Source of the DNA: Annulohypoxylon bovei var. microspora
Taxonomy: Eukaryota > Ascomycota > Sordariomycetes > Xylariales > Hypoxylaceae
Assembly: GCA_022836615.1 (NCBI GenBank)
Contig: MU405267.1
Span: 1 to 64,000 of the forward strand
Direction of reading: 5' to 3'
DNA length: 64,000 nt
Part shown: one piece after another, positions 57,798-64,000 of the stretch
Numbering within the stretch: position 1 is the stretch's first letter
Layout of the letters: every line of letters starts with the position of its first letter
Translations under genes and position numbers: made by a program
Notes under the pieces: model-generated
What the model was told of the DNA's origin: nothing
The model's database searches: none
What the model saw: the letters and a program-made list of their open reading frames with translations, nothing else

Positions 57798-59436
57798 TTA
57801 AATTACCTTATCGTATTCTTCTTCCTTATTTAATTTACATTAATGCTTTATTGAGCTGAGCCTAAGAAGCGTGGCCTTACAATGAGATACGCAAGCCACC
57901 AACATCGTGACAACAGTATCCTACAGAGATTCAGAGCATCATCATAAGTAAATCGATCAGTATCAGATCGATACATACAATATCCCGTCCATAGGAAGCA
58001 GATAGTGCGCCTTTGACAGTGTTTACGCCTACCTAGGTATTGTTGCAAGTGTATGACGTTAGAATTATATCGGAAATAAGGCATCTAGAATTGTTTTACG
58101 TCATGACTGTAGCCCGCGGACGCGGACACGGTACGGTATTAATTGTATTAGGTAGACCTCTAAAGAGATTAGTAAGTGCTTCAGTGAGGAATAAAATAGA
58201 AACACAATAGCTCTTGTATAAAGGCTATCTTATAAAGGCTATCTCAATGAGTCATTTTTAACGTTTAATGTCTTATTTAACTAAGTTCAATGATGGTTTA
58301 GAACATCTAAGCATTAGTAATACGTCATTGTCAGTTGAGTATCTAACCCTAACCCTAACTCTAACCGTAATTACATAAGGAATTGTGTTACGTAATCGAA
58401 AGATTACCTAAGTAAACTTTCAGTCTCAAATCGAGATTTAAAACGTAAGAAAAACAACCATTGCCCCCTTACAGCTGGTGAGAACTGCAGGATTCGAGCC
58501 TGCATAGTTTCCCATCACCCTTCACGAGCAATCAAACTGAAGCAAGGAACGATGGTGATCGACAGACATGTTCAAGCATGGAATCCACCAGCTCACGGTA
58601 CGAGGGATCGGAGAATTTGAGATAGCCGAAGAGCGCAACATATTTTTCGAATATGGGTACACACCAACGCCCCAAGGTCGGGGTTAGGTGTCATTTTTCA
58701 ATTTGAACTGGTCGAAATATGATATCCCGGAGACTGCCTGGAGCGGTAACGGCACTGACGAGTATGTTTCCTGGCCGATGATAACATCTAGGAGGATAGA
58801 GATCGATTGAAATTCGATAGCATGTGGCGAGGGGAAGCGGTCCTACTTATGAATATGAGTCTCTGGGTTGATGGAGGTAACTCTGGGATAGATGGGAATA
58901 GCTTCAAGAGCTGGTCTTGAGGTGTTGTCGTGACAACCCTTGAGGGAGTATGGCCGTGTGTATGAGTGTTACGTAAGCAAAGGGATTAGAGTAATTCTTC
59001 TAGTTTAAGATCGAGGTTTAAACCCCGAGAGAAAGGAAATTTTACCTGTAGACCACTAGGTACTACCTACTTACTAATAGCGTAGACGGCGATTGTAGTC
59101 AGTAGGTACCTATAGTCAAGAGTAAGAATATCAAGAACCTACGAGGCAACAAACAGTATCCCGTATCTCAACACGAAACTTCTACTTCGAGATGACAATA
59201 CCCGCTCTTCCATATCTTTAGATTATGTGTTCATATACATTATCATGTACAATTTATGTCAATATCTATGTGCTAATAAACCCCTATCGCCAGATCATCA
59301 AGTTGCTTTTCTTTACGTGGCCCCTTTCCGGTCACTCCCACCCACAACGTAGAACATCAATAACATAAACCCGCCCTCTTCAATCCCAATCCCCTAGCCA
59401 AGGATCCAGCTCAAACAGTCAAACTATGCACTACCC
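57798..59436. other. Intergenic, 1.64 kb
   Basis: No secure gene. The missing half of the alcohol dehydrogenase is not here. There is a telomere-like stretch at 58343-58366. A T-arm-like motif on the minus strand (GCAGG CTCGAAT CCTGC near 58480-58500) has no matching tRNA body or T-run terminator. A plus-strand fragment at 58706-58788 reads NWSKYDIPETAWSGNG, perhaps a relic. Confidence 0.5.
58343..58366. repeat. Interstitial telomere-like repeat
   Basis: Two exact CCCTAA units and two degenerate ones in tandem. Too short to mark a chromosome end; an interstitial telomeric trace. Confidence 0.6.
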
Positions 59437-60042
59437 CTACACCTCCGCCCCCCCAATCGGCACAGCAAAGCTCGCCGGCCCGGTATACCGCTGGGTGATA
59501 ACGGCGCCGTGCTGCTCGGCGACGAGCTGGTCGGCGGGCACGGGGTACGCGCCGGTGAAGTTGGCGTGCGAGTCCTGGGGCGTGGTGACGCTGAGCGAGA
59601 GCCCGCCGCCCTCGACGAGCGATACCGCCCACGAGTACGCGCCCGCCTCCGCGCACCCCGTCAGGTTGACCGCCGGCAGGTAGTCCGGGCCCTGCAGCAT
59701 CAGGCTGCACTGCGCTGGCGACGGGTTGCCGGACGGCGAGGCGGAGGTCGGGTTGGTGATTACGGCGAATTCGTAGCTGGGGGTTGTTGTTAGTTGGGCG
59801 TGGGGAAGATGGGTTGGGTGGAATAGGAGGTATAGGATACGGGATGGTGGATAGAGGATAGGGGATTGTGGATGGTGGATAGGGGGAGGGAGGGAGGTAA
59901 CATACGTGCAGAGAAGACTGTGGGGGATGCATGATGCGGTGAAGTTGGACACGGAGAAGGAGTTCGCCTGTCTGGGCTTCATGACGGCGCCCGAGACGGT
60001 GGCTGCCGCGAAGAGAGCTGTGGTGATGGTGTTGGACTTCAT
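59437..60042 (-). CDS. Small secreted protein, unknown function
   Basis: Two exons, 60042-59906 and 59776-59437, give 158 residues. The 129-nt intron has donor GTATGT and acceptor CCCCAG, and joins PHSLLCT to YEFAVITNPTS; reading through it would give low-complexity sequence. Residues 1 to about 18 are a signal peptide (MKSNTITTALFAAATVSG). The mature protein has about four cysteines and begins near FSVSNFTASCIPHSLLC; the core reads CSLMLQGPDYLPAVNLTGC and ends SFAVPIGGAEV. Three potential N-glycosylation sites are visible. Small size, secretion and cysteine pairs fit an apoplastic or effector-like protein, but no family is recognised and the role is unknown. Confidence 0.85.
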   Translation of the reverse strand: MKSNTITTALFAAATVSGAVMKPRQANSFSVSNFTASCIPHSLLCTYVTSLPPPIHHPQSPILYPPSRILYLLFHPTHLPHAQLTTTPSYEFAVITNPTSASPSGNPSPAQCSLMLQGPDYLPAVNLTGCAEAGAYSWAVSLVEGGGLSLSVTTPQDSHANFTGAYPVPADQLVAEQHGAVITQRYTGPASFAVPIGGAEV

Positions 60043-61405
60043 GGTTTCGGGTAATAATTATTTTTCTGAGCAATAAATCAAATTATGTCTTTTGGTTTCG
60101 TCGGTATAAGCGAGTGTGTTCCAGATACTGGGTTGGTATTAAAAATATTAGATGCAGGTTGGAATCAGTAGCGAGCGATATATAAAACCTTTTCGATAGA
60201 CTGACTCGACTATACGCAGCGACATCGTCAATCTTATATAATTATCCCTAGGTAGTCGTCTATTCGCTACCCTGGCTACCTCCCGTATTGCAGTAAGTCG
60301 GCTGTGTTTGATGTCTCAAAACGTGTAGCCATCGACGGCAAATACGACGTTGCATGAGAATTATCGGTAGCGACTCTGAAAAGCTGCCGCCCCCAATCAG
60401 CCCAATCCGGGTAGGCGATCATCTCGTATTTCGCCCCCGAGGGTCTCGTAGGCGCTGCCGGTAGGTGGATGACGACATGCATGAACGTCGCGACCTTTCA
60501 TCTCAGTCCGAAAGTAAGGCCGGGGATGTTATTTGTTGTTTGCTGGTAGTATCACAACTTAAATAGAATCGTAAATTGAGACAAACATATAAATCCTGGC
60601 GAATGGGATCGGTTTTTACAACTCGCATACCGACCTGACCGACCAAATTAGAGATCGGCATCGGTCTAGAGATGGCGAGTCTACTGCTACATCGGGAATC
60701 CCGCGGACCTCTATTCGGTATATTCGAATCAGGCCTGCGTCAGCAAATCCTAAACAGGTCGGCTTAAGTAAACGTATGAGGGCATGCTACAGATGTCACC
60801 ACGATCACCACGATCACCACGAGTTGGACGTCAGGAACAGGACCATGATGATGGTGAATGATTCCCTAGTCGTACATCATATCATATCGAGACCCCTGGC
60901 CTATATGATGCGTATTATTTACCCTATCTCCAATCGATCCCCCAATCCCCGCCGGTAGATCCTAGGAACCCGCCATCAAATGCCCTCCTTGCGTCCGTAG
61001 CGGCCTTGAAACATCGTTTATTTCGTTAGTTTCATCAGGGATAAAATGTTTATGTGCCGAGTTCGTTGCGTCACTTGCAATTAAAGGTCTTACTAAGAAC
61101 ATAGCTCCCGAATGACCCTGACAGCCTGACTTTTGAATCCAATCTCCCGAGACAATTCTAGCGACCCAAGTATCACCACCCCGAAATTCGGAGCGTGTTC
61201 TATCGTCAACTCATATACGTACATAAACCCTATTTCTCGCTTTCTCTCCTAGACGAAGCCGAGAAGATCCCCTTCCCGTCTGGCCTTCGCTAGTACCTTT
61301 GTGGAATACCTAGTAGGTAGGTGAGGGGTTTTTCCTTCTACCTCTAGGTATTGCAAGATATATAATGGTGACAAGAATGATCATGCCACAGACGCAGACA
61401 AGTGA
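60043..61405. other. Intergenic, 1.36 kb
   Basis: No secure gene. A 68-codon minus-strand frame at 60482-60276 (MHVVIHLPAAPTRPSGAKYEMIAYPDW...) is protein-like but isolated. TAGGTA words lie at 61310-61350. Confidence 0.5.
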
Positions 61406-61528
61406 CTAACTCGGCTGCTTGAAGAGCCAGTCGCTATTCGCATCGACCATAAAATTTGTAATGTTAAATTCGTTGGCCGTTCCATTCGTCCCATTCATAT
61501 TCCCGTTTTCGTTATTGTTATTGTTGTT

Positions 61529-61567
<39 letters not shown>

Positions 61568-63887
61568 CGTCCCCGTGTTTTCTGTGTTTACCTCGTTTGC
61601 GGTCGGCGGGGCCGTAGACGCCTCGTGGCTGAATGGTAGCCGTGGCACGTTAAAGAAGTCAAAGACGTCTAGGTATTCTAGCTCGTTCGGCGCCGGAGTA
61701 CGTGCTGGAGTCACACTTGGCCGGCGGCTCGGCGCACCGGCTAGAGCACGGGGTTGGCGACTGATCAAGAAATCGAGATCGAACGCCGTTCTCCTCATGT
61801 CTGCTAGAATCTTCACCGAAGATGGTGTGATCCGCTCTCCCGTCTGGCCTGAGGCACGCTCGCTATCGCTATGCTCGTCGAGAACCCGCTGCAGTAACTG
61901 GCAATACCTTCCCGCTACGGGCCAGTATCTACCCATGTCGCGAAGTGTATCTACCAGAAAGGCAATCTGCGGTGCCAACTTGTGTTCGACTGTGGAGCCG
62001 TGAACAAGCAGAAGTCGTGCAGCAACCCACAATGTGAAGGCAAAAGGTGGGCCGAGCTTATTCAACATGCCATTTTGAACTACGTACTCCCCAAGCGCGG
62101 TAATATTCTCCACAGCTCCGAGACAGCGCTGGCTGGCACTATAAGATGGAGTGAATATGGGCGACCGAGTGGTCGGATATGCCGCTGACGAATGCAACCG
62201 AATCACGGCTGTGTGATACGTAGCATGAAGCATAACCCACCCGCAGTTCAGCGTCTTGCTGCCGCCAGGCTGGAACAGTTTGGCCATGTTACCATACTCG
62301 CCGGGGAGACCGAATTTCCAGGAGGCCAGAAGGTTATCGAGCTCCTTATATCGGAGCTGCCATTGCTCGACGTCGCCTAGCGCACCGATGTCGACTGGCT
62401 GCTTCAAGAACTCGTGGATCTTGGAGAGTATACCGAGTATCTCGATGTAGTACGAGAAAGCCCCTAGATTTTCGGGTTTGTTCACGTCATGATCCGGATG
62501 GTCTTGACGGCCTTGAGTGTGAAACCATCTCGTCTCGACTTTTTGGTTCTTAATCCACAGATCATCCCGACAAGGCAGCGTCCGGTCGATTTCCTTGTCG
62601 CCTAGTGCAAAGTCGAATGCTGTAGCGATCATCGCATACCGATCTAGGAGGTATATCATCCAGAAAAGCCTTCGCCTCGACTCCTCTTCGATGAAATCTT
62701 TCGGTTCCGGTAGGACCATGGCTCGCAGGGTATATATCGACGCGTAGTTAGGCGATACGGAAAGCGAGTTACTCTCTACTGCTAAGCCTAGCTGAACGAC
62801 CGAGCGAGTAATCAATGCCATGATATTCCATCCCGGTGGACCGTTACTACTTCCGCACAAATCTAACGCTAAGATCACTAAAGCCTGCAACGCCTTGACG
62901 GATGAGTTCTCCATGCCATAGAGCAAGACCCTCTGCTTCGAGACGTCATGGTAATGCCTCCTTTTATCTTCTGTAAGTCGAGGGTCCGTCGAATACCTCA
63001 AAGTTGCAGCGACAATGGCATGTAGGAGCACTTTATCGGTATCGTCTAATGTTGAAGGCCCAAATAACGAGTCCAGCGTGGATTTCCTGTGCAGTATGGG
63101 ACACCAGGTATTGATATGCTTGAAGTATAAGTCGGCCAGGGCGTACAGCAGGTCATACGGAGGTAGATCTTGATCTGACGATATTTGAGTCTGGCCCTGG
63201 GCGCCGTTTATGCCCGGAGATCGACTTTGTTGCTGTTGGGACTGACCATAATACTCCTGAGCTGCGGGACCCGGTTGGAGGCTATTCCCCAGCTGATTGG
63301 GAGGAGAAATGCCGGACATGGGCATCTGCGGTTGGAAGCCATCGTGCATAGAATGCATAGACGGAGTCGATGATGGTATGCCGAAGTCTACATGTTGCGA
63401 CGATGAAGGAAACGTCGAGGGCTTCTGTAAGAACAGAGCGGTCTCGGCCTGGGGAGTCCTGATGGGTTCGGTAGGCCGAAACAACGGCGCTGGCTCGCGC
63501 GGAGTACCGTGGTCGCTAGGCAAGCTTGGATTGCTGTTGCGCACGCTCGGGGCGATGTTATGGTGAGCATGGTTAATGAAAGAACTCTGCAGAATCTCGG
63601 AATGAGATCTAAGTATCTCTTCGAGCTTATCGAGCCTCTGTTCTAGCTCCCTGCCATAACCAGCTCTAAGTCCAGGCTTTTTGCGTTCGCGATACTCGCA
63701 AAAGACGGAATTCCGCCTGCACCAACCACATGACGGCTGCCCACGATCGCATTTTACCTTTATAATCGTTAGTGACTAGCAACGACGGATTGTAGATCAA
63801 TCATTATGGAACGTAATGTTCTTAAGTAGATGAATATGTACATGTTCTTGAGGAGCACACACCTTTCTCTGTTTGCATGTTTCGCAA
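61406..63887 (-). CDS. Zn2Cys6 transcription factor with poly-Asn tract (5' partial)
   Basis: Two exons are in the window, 63887-63863 and 63757-61406, covering 791 residues; the true start lies beyond base 64000. The small exon encodes CETCKQRK and the next begins VKCDRGQPSCGWCRRNSVFC, giving a perfect CX2CX6CX6CX2CX6C zinc cluster. A coiled coil follows (GLRAGYGRELEQRLDKLEEIL). After a Gln/Pro-rich linker comes the Fungal_trans domain (about HINTWCPILHRKSTLDSLFG to RRRLFWMIYLLDRYAM). The C-terminus has a run of 19 Asn and ends DWLFKQPS. The arrangement recalls the cellulase regulator CLR-1, which would fit the GH3 and AA14-like genes here, but I hold that name at low confidence. The regulated genes are unknown. 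Confidence 0.9.
61511..61567. repeat. (GTT/ATT)n microsatellite encoding poly-Asn
   Basis: Nineteen consecutive GTT or ATT triplets, read on the minus strand as AAC/AAT, make the 19-residue Asn run of the adjacent transcription factor. Such a tract is likely to vary in length between strains. Confidence 0.9.
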
Positions 63888-64000
63888 CTTTAGACGTCTA
63901 AATATTAGTGTTTATTCTTTCACTTTAGGTATAGTATAGTTATATAGTAGTATGATATAAGTTGATGAGATGGAATGAGATGAGACAAGAGATGAGACGA

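Noticed and set aside
58470..58560. T-arm-like motif that resembles a tRNA 3' end on the minus strand
   Set aside because: No acceptor partner, no D or anticodon arm and no T-run terminator were found; probably a fragment or chance.
1..64000. A defence system, CRISPR array, prophage or polyketide/peptide synthetase cluster
   Set aside because: None is present. The window is nuclear fungal DNA with ordinary and scattered accessory genes; no repeat-spacer structure or megasynthase was seen.

Overview
This 64 kb window looks like nuclear DNA of a filamentous ascomycete, most likely a Sordariomycete and possibly one of the Xylariales. The case rests on short introns (about 50-130 nt) with GTRNGT donors and CTAAC-like branch sites, on two Zn2Cys6 transcription factors, on fungus-specific families (AA14-like oxidase, Fta4, Dbp3, Ubp14, Rft1), and on intergenic DNA dotted with TAGGTA/TACCTA words. 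The taxonomic call is inference; no marker gene fixes it.

Layout, left to right. 1-3.9 kb is gene-free. 3.9-8.3 kb holds a degenerate RNase H-fold protein, a short-chain dehydrogenase and a two-exon beta-lactamase-fold serine hydrolase. 9.7-14.0 kb holds a calpain-type protease and a kinetochore Fta4-like gene, followed by an intron-bearing tRNA-like gene at 14.6 kb. 14.9-19.8 kb carries two plant-polymer genes on the minus strand, a GH3 beta-glucosidase and a five-exon AA14-like copper oxidase. 21.7-25.6 kb holds a TPR protein and a CobW/COG0523 metal-chaperone GTPase. 26.1-26.5 kb is a small hAT-type non-autonomous transposon. 27.2-30.9 kb has a secreted protein and an orphan protein with SYWAPA repeats. 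31.4-44.3 kb is a dense block of conserved housekeeping genes: GUF1, MAD2, UBP14, ISU1, DBP3 and RFT1. 47-51.2 kb has a sugar transporter and a carotenoid oxygenase. 53.1-57.8 kb has a Zn2Cys6 regulator, an aldo-keto reductase and a broken alcohol dehydrogenase. 59.4-63.9 kb has a small secreted protein and a second Zn2Cys6 regulator whose 5' end lies outside the window.

Most intron-bearing genes were rebuilt by hand. In each case the frame was required to stay open across the junction and the joined protein to read as its family should. Exon coordinates are in the entries.

I do not see a clear new multi-gene system. The points most worth a second look are the RNase H-fold protein that has lost its catalytic acids, the hAT-type element with an intact 8-bp target duplication, the orphan SYWAPA-repeat protein, the truncated and stop-bearing alcohol dehydrogenase beside a regulator/reductase pair, and the tRNA-like gene with an unclear anticodon.
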